A stretch of 64,000 nt of DNA, from assembly GCF_022647665.1 (NCBI RefSeq), contig NZ_CP071872.1, positions 4,650,001 to 4,714,000 on the forward strand. Direction: 5' to 3'. This DNA comes from Streptomyces formicae. Its GTDB lineage: Bacteria > Actinomycetota > Actinomycetes > Streptomycetales > Streptomycetaceae. Below, one piece after another: positions 8,475 through 15,919 of the stretch (position 1 is the stretch's first letter; each line of letters starts with the position of its first letter). Both the position numbers and the translations under genes were made by a program. A model generated the notes under the pieces. The model had not been told where the DNA came from. It was given only the letters and a program-made list of their open reading frames with translations, and made no database searches.

Positions 8475-8509
8475 CAGCTGCCTCCTTCTCCGCCACGAGA
8501 GCTACAACG

Positions 8510-8521
8510 TATGATGTCATA
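8510..8521. promoter_or_regulatory. Palindrome TATGA-TG-TCATA, candidate GntR operator
   Basis: TATGATGTCATA has perfect 5-bp arms around a two-base centre. It lies between the divergent FAH-family and enoyl-CoA hydratase genes and resembles the TGATATCA pair at 196-219, so it may bind the same FadR-type regulator. Confidence 0.5.
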
Positions 8522-8593
8522 TGAATGCTCGTCAAGAGCTCGGCACCGGACTCGATACCGGACTTCGACAGCACCCGCTCGCGAGGAGATCAC

Positions 8594-9382
8594 GTGACCG
8601 CAGACACGAACGGCTCCATAGGCTTCGAACTGGACCGCTCGGCCCGGGTGGCCACGCTCACCATCGACCGCCCCGCGAAGCTGAACGCCGTGACCCCGCA
8701 GATGGCCCGGGAGCTCATCCGGGCCGTCGACGCCTGCAACGACGATCCCGGTGTGCGCGCGGTGATCGTGACCGGCGCCGGCGAGCGGTCCTTCAGCGTC
8801 GGCTCCGACATCGACGCCCTCGACGGGTACGCCACCCCGTGGGACTTCCGGAACCGCACGGACTACTGTGACGCGCTGCGGTGCCTGCGCAAGCCGTCGA
8901 TCGCCGCCGTCAACGGCTACGCCTTGGGCGGCGGCCTGGAGACGGCCCTGAGCTGCGACATCAGGATCGCCGCCACGACGGCCCGACTGGGCGCCCCCGA
9001 GGTCAAGTTGGGATGGATCGGCGGCGGCGGCATGTCCGCCTTCCTGTCGCGGGCAGCAGGGCCGGGCAACGCGGCCGTGATGCTGATGACCGGTGACCCC
9101 GTGGACGCCGAGCAGGCTCTGCGCTGGCACCTGGTGAGCGACGTGACCGAGCCCGGCGAGCTGCTGCCGAGGGCGCGCGGACTCGCCGCCGCCATCGCCG
9201 CTCGCGCGCCGATCGCGGTGGAGACCGCCAAGGCCAACCTCCGTGCGGCGGCGAGCATGCCCGAGGAGGAGGCCCTGCGCTACGAACGCGATCTCCAGAC
9301 CGTCTGCTTCGCCACCGAGGACGCCCAGGAGGGACGCCGGGCGTTCGCCGAGAAGCGCGCCCCCGTGTTCCGGCGGCGGTGA
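8594..9382 (+). CDS. Enoyl-CoA hydratase/isomerase family protein
   Basis: A 262-residue crotonase-fold protein. Motifs are LTIDRPAKLNAVT near residue 25, GERSFSVGSDIDAL forming the first oxyanion segment, and AAVNGYALGGGLETALSCD forming the second. Further on GAPEVKLGWIGGGG occupies the position where the catalytic Glu usually lies. It should act on an enoyl-CoA or a related thioester, fitting the CoA-transferase encoded divergently. The GTG at 8594 was chosen because GAGGAG precedes it by about six bases; an ATG at 8525 would add 23 residues without conservation and lies almost inside the operator. The 109-bp gap to the beta-helix gene holds another related palindrome. Confidence 0.88.
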   Translation: MTADTNGSIGFELDRSARVATLTIDRPAKLNAVTPQMARELIRAVDACNDDPGVRAVIVTGAGERSFSVGSDIDALDGYATPWDFRNRTDYCDALRCLRKPSIAAVNGYALGGGLETALSCDIRIAATTARLGAPEVKLGWIGGGGMSAFLSRAAGPGNAAVMLMTGDPVDAEQALRWHLVSDVTEPGELLPRARGLAAAIAARAPIAVETAKANLRAAASMPEEEALRYERDLQTVCFATEDAQEGRRAFAEKRAPVFRRR

Positions 9383-9460
9383 CCCGTCCCGTCAACTGCC
9401 CCGTCTCACAGGACAAGACGACGATTGCCCGGTCATGTGACGCAGGCTACAGTCCTCAGT

Positions 9461-9478
9461 CATCATACGTCATATCAC
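9461..9478. promoter_or_regulatory. CATCATACGTCATATCAC, candidate GntR operator
   Basis: This stretch contains TCATACGTCATATCAC, which shares CATA/TCATATCAC elements with the sites at 196-219 and 8510-8521. It ends 15 bp before the GTG start of the secreted beta-helix gene, a position suited to repression. Confidence 0.45.
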
Positions 9479-9492
9479 ACAAGGAGCCGTGT

Positions 9493-11571
9493 GTGAGAAT
9501 CCGACGACCCCTCCCCCATCGGGCACGTGCCGCGGCATTCGGGCTGGCGAGCGCCTTCGCTCTGCTCGGAAGCCTGATCCCGTCGGCCGCGGCGGCCGCC
9601 GACGGACGCGGAGCCGACCGCACCGGCGCGACCACCACCATCGTGGTGTCCCCTCATGGCGCCCCGCCCCATGACACCTCGTCCCATGGCGCCGGCGCCG
9701 CACCCACGCCGAAAGGCGACCACCGCGTGGGCACTCTGAGCGCCGCCCAGGACCTCGCCCGCCGCCTGGCCGACCGGCACGACGTCGTGGTGGTGCTCGA
9801 AGGCGGCACCCACGAAATGCGCTCACCCCTCCGCTTCACCGCCGCCGACGGCGGCCGCAACGGCCACACCGTGACCTGGACCAGCGCTCCCGGGCAGCGC
9901 GCGGTCCTCTCCGGTGGATCAGCCGTTTCCGGGTGGTCGCGCCACGACGCCGCGAAGAACATCTGGGTCGCCCCTGTCCCCCGCGGCACCCAGTCGCGCC
10001 AGCTGTACGTCGACGGCAAGGTCGCCCCGCGCACCAGCCTGCGCCTCGCGGCCGACAAACACGACCGCGGGCACCTCGAGTTCACCGAACGCGGGATCAC
10101 GCTCAAGGATCCGGCGCTGAGCCATCTGAACAGCCTGCCCAACCAGTCCGACCTGGAGATCGAGAGCGTCGGCTCGTTCACCGACCGCATCTCCCCGGTC
10201 AAGGCGATCCGGGGCAACGAGATCCTCATGCAGCAGCCCGCCTGGGACAACAACACGTTCGGCTACGACACACTCACGGCCCCCTACGCCAGGGGCGCCC
10301 TGTATCTCAACAACTCCTACGCCTTCCTGAACTCCGCCGGGCAGTGGTACCTGGACTCCTCGCGCGGCCTCCTGTACTACCGCGCAGCCGCCGGTGCCAC
10401 CATGCACGGCCTCGACGTCCGCCTCCCGCGCCTGCAGTCGCTCGTCCAGGTGGCCGGGACGTACGACCGCCCCGTCGCGAACCTGGCCTTCCGGAACCTG
10501 CAGTTCTCGGACACCACATGGCTCGACCCGAGCAGCCCGCAGGGGTACGTCGACCAGCAGAGCGGCGCCCATGTCGTCGGGACGTACGCGCGTCCCGCGG
10601 ACGCCCTGAGCTCATGCCAGGACGGCTGCCCGAAGTTCGAGGCGACCCGCAACGAATGGCACCAGATACCGGCAGCGGTCCAGGTCTCCGCGGCCCGCGA
10701 CGTCTCCTTCACCGGCAACTCCTTCACCCGGCTGGGCGACGTCGGCCTCGGTCTCGGCATGGACCCCAACGCCCATGCCTCCGGCGTCGGTTACGGTGCC
10801 GCGGACATCACGGTCCACCGCAACAGCTTCACCGAGAGCGCGGCGTCCGCCATCGTGGTCGGCGGCGTGCAGCCCGACGCGCACCACCCCCGCGACAGCC
10901 GCATGGTGAACCACGACGTCAGCATCGTCGACAACACGATCACGGGCATCTCCCAGGACTACAAGGACAACGCGGCGATCCTGTCGACGTACACGACACG
11001 GGCCACCATCGCGCACAACTCGATCTCCGACGTCCCCTACGACGGCATCGACATCGGCTGGGGCTGGGGCATCAACGACCCCGGCGGCAACGGCTACTAC
11101 CGCGAGGCGGGCCTCTACGAGTACCAGCCGATCTACACCACGCCCACGACCTTCCGGGACAACGTCGTGAGCCACAACCTCATCCACGACACCAAGCAGG
11201 TGATGAACGACGGCGGCAGTGTGTACACGCTCTCGGCCAGCCCCGGCACCGTGATCGAGCGCAACTACATCTACGACAACAAGGCCACCCTGGGTGTCCT
11301 GATCGACCAGGGCACCAGGCACGTCGTGATGCGCGACAACGTCGTGATCGGCGCCTCCCGTTGGGTGTACGTCAACGCGGACGCCGAGGACCCCGACACC
11401 TTCAACACCAAGGACAACCTGATCACCGGCAACTGGTGGGACGTAGGCCCGGCCCGCAATCCCGAAGGACCCGGGTACGACAACCAGCTCGTCGACAACG
11501 TGCAGGTGGCCGACGGTGTCTGGCCGGCGGAGGCCAGGAGCGTGATGCAGGAGGCCGGGGCGCACCGCTGA
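9493..11571 (+). CDS. Secreted right-handed beta-helix protein (polysaccharide-degrading type)
   Basis: A 692-residue exported protein. The N-terminal signal peptide has Arg residues, a hydrophobic core (FGLASAFALLGSL) and a likely cut after SAAAAA. The rest is a parallel beta-helix: repeated Asn-rich turns such as FTGNSFTRLGD, ITVHRNSFTESA, VSIVDNTITGI, ATIAHNSISDVPYDGIDIG, VIERNYIYDN and LITGNWWDVG. This architecture is shared by polysaccharide lyases, polygalacturonases and related hydrolases acting outside the cell. The GTG start at 9493 has AAGGAG six bases upstream. It follows the enoyl-CoA hydratase and carries a regulator-like site, so it probably releases the sugar acid that the cytoplasmic operon consumes. 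The exact polymer is unknown. Confidence 0.85.
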   Translation: MRIRRPLPHRARAAAFGLASAFALLGSLIPSAAAAADGRGADRTGATTTIVVSPHGAPPHDTSSHGAGAAPTPKGDHRVGTLSAAQDLARRLADRHDVVVVLEGGTHEMRSPLRFTAADGGRNGHTVTWTSAPGQRAVLSGGSAVSGWSRHDAAKNIWVAPVPRGTQSRQLYVDGKVAPRTSLRLAADKHDRGHLEFTERGITLKDPALSHLNSLPNQSDLEIESVGSFTDRISPVKAIRGNEILMQQPAWDNNTFGYDTLTAPYARGALYLNNSYAFLNSAGQWYLDSSRGLLYYRAAAGATMHGLDVRLPRLQSLVQVAGTYDRPVANLAFRNLQFSDTTWLDPSSPQGYVDQQSGAHVVGTYARPADALSSCQDGCPKFEATRNEWHQIPAAVQVSAARDVSFTGNSFTRLGDVGLGLGMDPNAHASGVGYGAADITVHRNSFTESAASAIVVGGVQPDAHHPRDSRMVNHDVSIVDNTITGISQDYKDNAAILSTYTTRATIAHNSISDVPYDGIDIGWGWGINDPGGNGYYREAGLYEYQPIYTTPTTFRDNVVSHNLIHDTKQVMNDGGSVYTLSASPGTVIERNYIYDNKATLGVLIDQGTRHVVMRDNVVIGASRWVYVNADAEDPDTFNTKDNLITGNWWDVGPARNPEGPGYDNQLVDNVQVADGVWPAEARSVMQEAGAHR

Positions 11572-11597
11572 GCCCCGCGCAGCCGAACCCCACTCGC

Positions 11598-11634
11598 GGT
11601 CGGCGCCGGCACGCCACATCGGCCGGCGCCGACC
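11598..11634 (+). terminator. Hairpin after the beta-helix gene
   Basis: GGTCGGCGCCGGC at 11598-11610 pairs perfectly with GCCGGCGCCGACC at 11622-11634 (13-bp stem, 11-base loop), 27 bp after the stop codon. It is the likely terminator for the beta-helix gene. There is no U tract, as is usual in this genus. Confidence 0.65.
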
Positions 11635-11691
11635 GTCGGCGCGCACCGCCAGCGCCGACCGCCGCTCCCCCATGGCCGTCGCAACTCCCTT

Positions 11692-11735
11692 ATGGTCCAG
11701 ACCTGTTGACCGATAGGTATGGACCATTCTAGCTT
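11692..11735 (+). promoter_or_regulatory. Chitinase promoter with direct repeats / DasR-like sites
   Basis: GGTCCAGACC at 11694-11703 and GGTATGGACC at 11716-11725 are spaced 22 bp apart and flank TTGACC at 11706-11711, a good -35. TAGCTT at 11730-11735 is an 18-bp-spaced -10. Streptomyces chitinase promoters are known for such 10- to 12-bp repeats over the -35 region, and the first copy fits the DasR operator core, so GlcNAc-responsive control is likely. Confidence 0.6.
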
Positions 11736-11793
11736 GGCGGGTACGCGTCACCCCCTCCCGGCAGCTCCCCCCACAGCCCGAAGGTGTGTGCCC

Positions 11794-12876
11794 ATGAACT
11801 CTGCGATCCGCCGTACCGTGCGCCTGCTCGGCGCCGCACTCGCGCTGACCCTCGCCGCTCCACTGACGGCCGCCACCGCCTCACCGGCGCCCGCCGCCCA
11901 ACCGGCCGCCTCCGCCGACGTCACCTGTCCCACGAAGCCGAGACCCAGCGGCAAGGTCCTGCAGGGGTACTGGGAGAACTGGGACGGTTCGTCCAACGGC
12001 GTCCATCCACCGTTCGGCTGGACACCGATCACCGACTCCCGTATCGCCGCCCACGGCTACAACGTCATCAACGCCGCCTTCCCCGTCATCCTCCCCGACG
12101 GCACCGTGAAGTGGGAGGACGGCATGGACAACACCGTGAAGGTGGCGACCCCTGAGGAGATGTGCCAGGCCAAAGCGGCCGGCGCCACCGTCCTGCTGTC
12201 CCTGGGCGGCGCCACCGCAGGCATCGACCTGAGCTCCACCGCGGTCGCGGACCGGGTCGTGGCCACGCTGGTGCCGATCCTCAAGCAGTACAACTTCGAC
12301 GGCATCGACGTCGACATCGAGACCGGCCTGACCGGCAGCGGGAACATCAACCAGCTGTCGGTCTCCCAGGCGAACCTGATCCGCATCATCGACGGCGTCC
12401 TGGCCCAGATGCCGGCCGGCTTCGGCCTGACCATGGCCCCCGAGACGGCCTACGTCACCGGCGGCAGCATCACCTACGGCTCGATCTGGGGCGCGTACCT
12501 GCCGATCGTAAAGAAGTACGCGGACAACGGCCGGCTGTGGTGGCTGAACATGCAGTACTACAACGGCAGCATGTACGGCTGCTCCGGCGACTCCTACCAG
12601 GCCGGTACCGTCCAGGGCTTCATCGCGCAGACGGACTGCCTCGACCGGGGACTGGTGGTGCAGGGCACCACGATCCGGGTCCCTTACGACAAGCAGGCCC
12701 CGGGCCTGCCGGCACAACCCGGCGCCGGCGGCGGCCACATGACGCCCGACCTCGTGGCCCAGGCCTGGCGGCACTACAACGGCGCCCTGAAAGGTCTCAT
12801 GACCTGGTCCGTCAACTGGGACGGATCGAAGAACTGGACGTTCGGCGACAACGTCAGAGCCCTCCAGGGCCGCTAG
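11794..12876 (+). CDS. Secreted GH18 chitinase
   Basis: A 360-residue glycoside hydrolase family 18 protein. A signal peptide (MNSAIRRTVRLLGAALALTL, cut near ATA-SPAPAA) leads to a single catalytic domain: VLQGYWENWDG, VLLSLGGATAG, and the GH18 signature FDGIDVDIE with the catalytic Glu last, then MAPETAYVTGG and WWLNMQYYNG. There is no separate chitin-binding domain. It should hydrolyse chitin outside the cell through substrate-assisted catalysis. The ATG at 11794 is preceded by GAAGG; the upstream in-frame ATG lies within the promoter. Its TAG stop forms part of the CTAG that opens the repeat at 12873. Confidence 0.93.
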   Translation: MNSAIRRTVRLLGAALALTLAAPLTAATASPAPAAQPAASADVTCPTKPRPSGKVLQGYWENWDGSSNGVHPPFGWTPITDSRIAAHGYNVINAAFPVILPDGTVKWEDGMDNTVKVATPEEMCQAKAAGATVLLSLGGATAGIDLSSTAVADRVVATLVPILKQYNFDGIDVDIETGLTGSGNINQLSVSQANLIRIIDGVLAQMPAGFGLTMAPETAYVTGGSITYGSIWGAYLPIVKKYADNGRLWWLNMQYYNGSMYGCSGDSYQAGTVQGFIAQTDCLDRGLVVQGTTIRVPYDKQAPGLPAQPGAGGGHMTPDLVAQAWRHYNGALKGLMTWSVNWDGSKNWTFGDNVRALQGR

Positions 12877-13084
12877 GTCGTGTCTTCAAAGTCCCGTCTG
12901 CCCGGCGGCGTCTGGCACACACGCTCGCCGCGTTGTCGTCGGTCGCCGATGTCCCCCGTAGCCCTTCGGACACGGGAGGTGCCCCCACCGCATGGACTCC
13001 CTCCTCCGCCTTGCGATCGCACGCACCAGACACCGCCGGGCCCGCCCTTCAGGCGGACGACGCTACTTCGAAGACACTCCCTAG
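12873..13084 (-). repeat. CTAG-bounded intergenic repeat, copy 1
   Basis: The 212-bp block begins with CTAG at 12873-12876 and ends with CTAG at 13081-13084. Its ends read GGTCGTGTCTTCAAAGT and, inverted, AGGGAGTGTCTTCGAAGT, an imperfect terminal inverted repeat. The inside (about 12919-13029, reverse strand) contains TGCGATCGCAAGGCGGAGG and GGGGGCACCTCCCGTG, nearly identical to the inside of the element at 25618-25872. It codes for nothing and lies between convergent genes. It looks like a MITE-like or terminator repeat. Confidence 0.7.
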
Positions 13085-13148
13085 AGGTCCGGTGTTCGTC
13101 CTCGACGACGCCCGCGGCCGCACGCAGAACGGGGGACGCGCGACGCGG

Positions 13149-13994
13149 TCAGCCGGTCCGTACCGCCGTGATCGTGAAGCGTTCGACCTCGGCGACGTGC
13201 CCGCCGGTGGATGCGATGACCGTGAGCACCGGGTCGCGGGCGCCGGAGAAGGACACCGACACGTTCCAGGGCTGATCGTCGCCGCCCGCCGGAGTGCAGC
13301 ACGCGGATGTGCCCAGGGGCGCCTCGGACGACGGCTGGCGCACCTGGACGCGGATGCTCTCGTCCACTCCGGAGATCCGCCCGCCGGTCACCAGCGGGGA
13401 GCGCACGGGCGACCCGTACGCGGGCGTGGTCAGGGAGAACGTCGTGTCGTCGGTGCCCACCACCTCCCACGGGGCGTCCGGGCCGGTGCCGAACCGCACG
13501 AGGTGGATCACCGCCGCGGTGCCGCTCTCGGGCCCCGTCGGTGCGACGCCGATACGGGCGTGCCGACCGCTGACCGTACGGGAGGAGACCCGGTCGATCT
13601 CCGTGAAGCCCAGGTAGCCGCGTGTGAAGGACAGCGCGGTCCGGCCCGGGTCACGGTGCCAGGACTGGTGGCCGCTCGACCGGTAGGCGCGCTCCCACGC
13701 CTGGGCCTGGGCGAGGGTGGTGAACGGCCACACCGGCTGGAGGCTCCAGGAGCCCAGCGGTGGCGTGGTGCCCTCAGGGGCGGGCGAAGTCGGGGCTTGC
13801 GTGGCCGTCGGGGCGGTCGTCGGCGGCTCCGGGGATCGGGTCGTCGTCTCCGACGGCGGCGGCGCGGGCGCTTCCTGTGCGGTGGATCGCGATCCGGATG
13901 CGCTCGGGGACCCGCCGGAGCCGCTGCAGGCGGTCATCATCAGGCAGGCCGCAGCTGCTGCGACGTAGAGCCGGAATGGGTGCCATTTGTTCAT
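13149..13994 (-). CDS. Lipoprotein of unknown function
   Basis: A 281-residue lipoprotein. The signal ends in LMMTAC with the lipobox Cys near residue 23, followed by a Ser/Gly/Pro/Thr-rich linker to about residue 80 that would span the cell wall. The globular part (SWSLQPVWPFTTLAQAQAWE, then SWHRDPGRTALSFTRGYLGF) resembles streptomycete lipoproteins of unknown function that carry a double-Cys SACCTPAGG loop. No catalytic motif is recognisable. The ATG at 13994 was chosen because it places the charged N-terminus (MNKWHPFRLY) directly before the hydrophobic core. It is transcribed divergently from the molybdenum oxidoreductase operon. Confidence 0.8.
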   Translation of the reverse strand: MNKWHPFRLYVAAAAACLMMTACSGSGGSPSASGSRSTAQEAPAPPPSETTTRSPEPPTTAPTATQAPTSPAPEGTTPPLGSWSLQPVWPFTTLAQAQAWERAYRSSGHQSWHRDPGRTALSFTRGYLGFTEIDRVSSRTVSGRHARIGVAPTGPESGTAAVIHLVRFGTGPDAPWEVVGTDDTTFSLTTPAYGSPVRSPLVTGGRISGVDESIRVQVRQPSSEAPLGTSACCTPAGGDDQPWNVSVSFSGARDPVLTVIASTGGHVAEVERFTITAVRTG

Positions 13995-14360
13995 CTGTGC
14001 CCCAGGAGAGGTCGAACCGACCGCTGATCGGCCTGTTTGGCCATCGTGCCACCAGGCCCGTCCGCGCCATAGAGGTTGTGCCGTTCTGCGCGGCGCAGCA
14101 TAGGCGGTGAGATGCCGCTGGGCGGCGTGTTCGGCCGAGTCGCCACCCCGGCGCGGGCAGGGCACCAGTGCCCCGCGGTGCCGGTGACGACACACCCGCA
14201 GATCCGGGTAAACGGCATGAATCGCGGCACGGCGGCTTTTGCGCGACCCTGGAGAAACGAGCGCGCCCGGCGATGGCGTCGGGCCGCGGGGAGAGCGCGC
14301 CCGACAGCGGCGACGCATGTCCAGCGTGACATTCACGCCTAGCGAGTAAGGCGGGCTGTG
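13995..14360. other. Divergent intergenic region, no gene seen
   Basis: 366 bp between the lipoprotein and oxidoreductase starts. I see no conserved small reading frame, no RNA gene and no convincing operator. It must hold both promoters; a relatively AT-rich patch GGTAAACGGCATGAATC near 14206 is the only notable stretch. Confidence 0.5.
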
Positions 14361-14930
14361 ATGAGCGATTCAGATACGGGCGCCGCCGGGCGGAGCCAGG
14401 GCGAGGCGGCCCAGCTCTCGGCGATCGAGCTGAGCGTCAATGATCAGGTCCGGAGGCTTGAAGTGGATCCGCGGACCTCGCTGCTCGACGCGCTGCGCGA
14501 GCATCTGCGCCTGAGCGGAACCAAGAAGGGGTGCGACCACGGGCAGTGCGGCGCCTGCACCGTGCTGATCAACGGCCGCCGCGTCAACTCCTGTTTGACG
14601 CTCGCCGTCATGCACGAGGGCGACGAGATCGTGACGATCGAGGGCCTGGGCGATCCCGATGGCCTGCACCCCATGCAACGCGCCTTCGTCGAGAGTGACG
14701 GCTTCCAATGCGGCTACTGCACGCCCGGCCAGATCTGTTCGGCTGTCGGCATGCTCGCCGAGGTGGAGGCGGGGTGGCCCAGCCACGCCACCGCTGACGT
14801 GGCCTCGCCGCACATCGCGTTGACCGACGAGGAGATCCGCGAGCGGATGAGCGGCAACATCTGCCGGTGCGCCGCCTATCCGAACATCGTCGCGGCCATC
14901 CGCGGAACCGCGAAGGGAGGCTCGGGATGA
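14361..14930 (+). CDS. 2Fe-2S subunit of a molybdenum hydroxylase (PaoA/YagT type)
   Basis: A 189-residue iron-sulfur subunit of the xanthine dehydrogenase/aldehyde oxidoreductase family. The plant-type cluster motif is GCDHGQCGACTVL with a distant Cys in VNSCLTL; the second cluster uses CGYCTPGQI and GNICRCAAYPN. It passes electrons from the molybdenum site to FAD. The start is ATG 14361 or the GTG immediately before it at 14358, with AAGG upstream. There is no twin-Arg leader, so unlike E. coli PaoA this complex should stay in the cytoplasm. The stop overlaps the next gene by four bases (ATGA), giving coupled synthesis of all three subunits. Confidence 0.93.
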   Translation: MSDSDTGAAGRSQGEAAQLSAIELSVNDQVRRLEVDPRTSLLDALREHLRLSGTKKGCDHGQCGACTVLINGRRVNSCLTLAVMHEGDEIVTIEGLGDPDGLHPMQRAFVESDGFQCGYCTPGQICSAVGMLAEVEAGWPSHATADVASPHIALTDEEIRERMSGNICRCAAYPNIVAAIRGTAKGGSG

Positions 14931-15910
14931 GGTCCTTCACCTACGAGCGAGCGACGGACGTACAGGCCGCCGTCGCCGCGGTGTCCCGGACCGGCGCGAA
15001 GTTCATCAGCGGCGGCACCAATCTGCTCGACCTGATGAAGCTCGACATCGAGCAGCCCAGCCATCTGGTCGACATCAGCCGGCTTCCGTTGCGGGCCATC
15101 GAGGAACTCCCGGACGGCGGACTGCGTATCGGCGCCCAGGCGGCGAACTCCGACGTGGCCGCCGACTCCCGGGTGCGCTCCCGCTATCCGGTGCTGTCGG
15201 AGGCGCTGGTGGCCGGCGCCTCGGGCCAGTTGCGCAACAAGGCGTCCACGGGCGGAAACCTGTTGCAGCGCACTCGCTGCCCCTTCTTCTACGACACCGC
15301 CGCGGGCTGCAACAAGCGGGATCCCGGATCCGGATGCTCGGCGATCGGCGGGTTCAACCGGATTCACGCGATCCTCGGCGCCAGCGACTCCTGCATCGCC
15401 ACCCACCCCTCGGACATGGCCGTCGCGTTGGCCGCGCTGGAGGCGGAGATCGAGCTGCTCGACGCCGATCAGGCGGTACGCCGCGTCGCCGTCACGGACT
15501 TCTACCGGCTGCCGGGCGACACTCCGCACATCGAGACCGTGCTGCGCCCCGGCGAGATGATCACGAGTGTCGTCCTGCCCCCGTCCCCGCCGGGCCGGCA
15601 GAAGTACCGCAAGGTGCGCGACCGGGCGTCGTACGAGTTCGCGCTGGTCTCCGTGGCGGCTGTCGTCGCGACCGACCAGGGAACGATCAGTGAGGCACGG
15701 GTGGCGTTCGGCGGTGTGGCGCACAAGCCTTGGCGGTCCGTCGAGGCGGAGGCCGCGTTGACCGGCAGTCCGGCCACGATGGCCAGCTATCGAGCCGCCG
15801 CCGAGGCGGCGATGCGCGACGCGGTCGGGCAGGGGAGCAACGACTTCAAGATCGAACTGGCCAAGCGCACGCTGTGCCGCACGCTGGCGCAAGTGGCCGG
15901 GGCGAGCTGA
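14927..15910 (+). CDS. FAD-binding subunit of a molybdenum hydroxylase, with extra 4Fe-4S site (PaoB/YagS type)
   Basis: A 327-residue FAD-binding subunit. FAD contacts are expected in KFISGGTNLLDLMKLD and in GASGQLRNKASTGGNLLQ. Between about residues 120 and 145 it carries the insertion with four Cys (TRCPFFYDTAAGCNKR, then GSGCSAIGG and a later DSCIATHPSDMA) that marks the PaoB class and binds an additional 4Fe-4S cluster. It relays electrons between the small subunit and the final acceptor. The start overlaps the previous gene by four bases; the next gene follows after nine bases with a GGAGG. Confidence 0.9.
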   Translation: MRSFTYERATDVQAAVAAVSRTGAKFISGGTNLLDLMKLDIEQPSHLVDISRLPLRAIEELPDGGLRIGAQAANSDVAADSRVRSRYPVLSEALVAGASGQLRNKASTGGNLLQRTRCPFFYDTAAGCNKRDPGSGCSAIGGFNRIHAILGASDSCIATHPSDMAVALAALEAEIELLDADQAVRRVAVTDFYRLPGDTPHIETVLRPGEMITSVVLPPSPPGRQKYRKVRDRASYEFALVSVAAVVATDQGTISEARVAFGGVAHKPWRSVEAEAALTGSPATMASYRAAAEAAMRDAVGQGSNDFKIELAKRTLCRTLAQVAGAS

Positions 15911-15919
15911 GGAGGCGGC

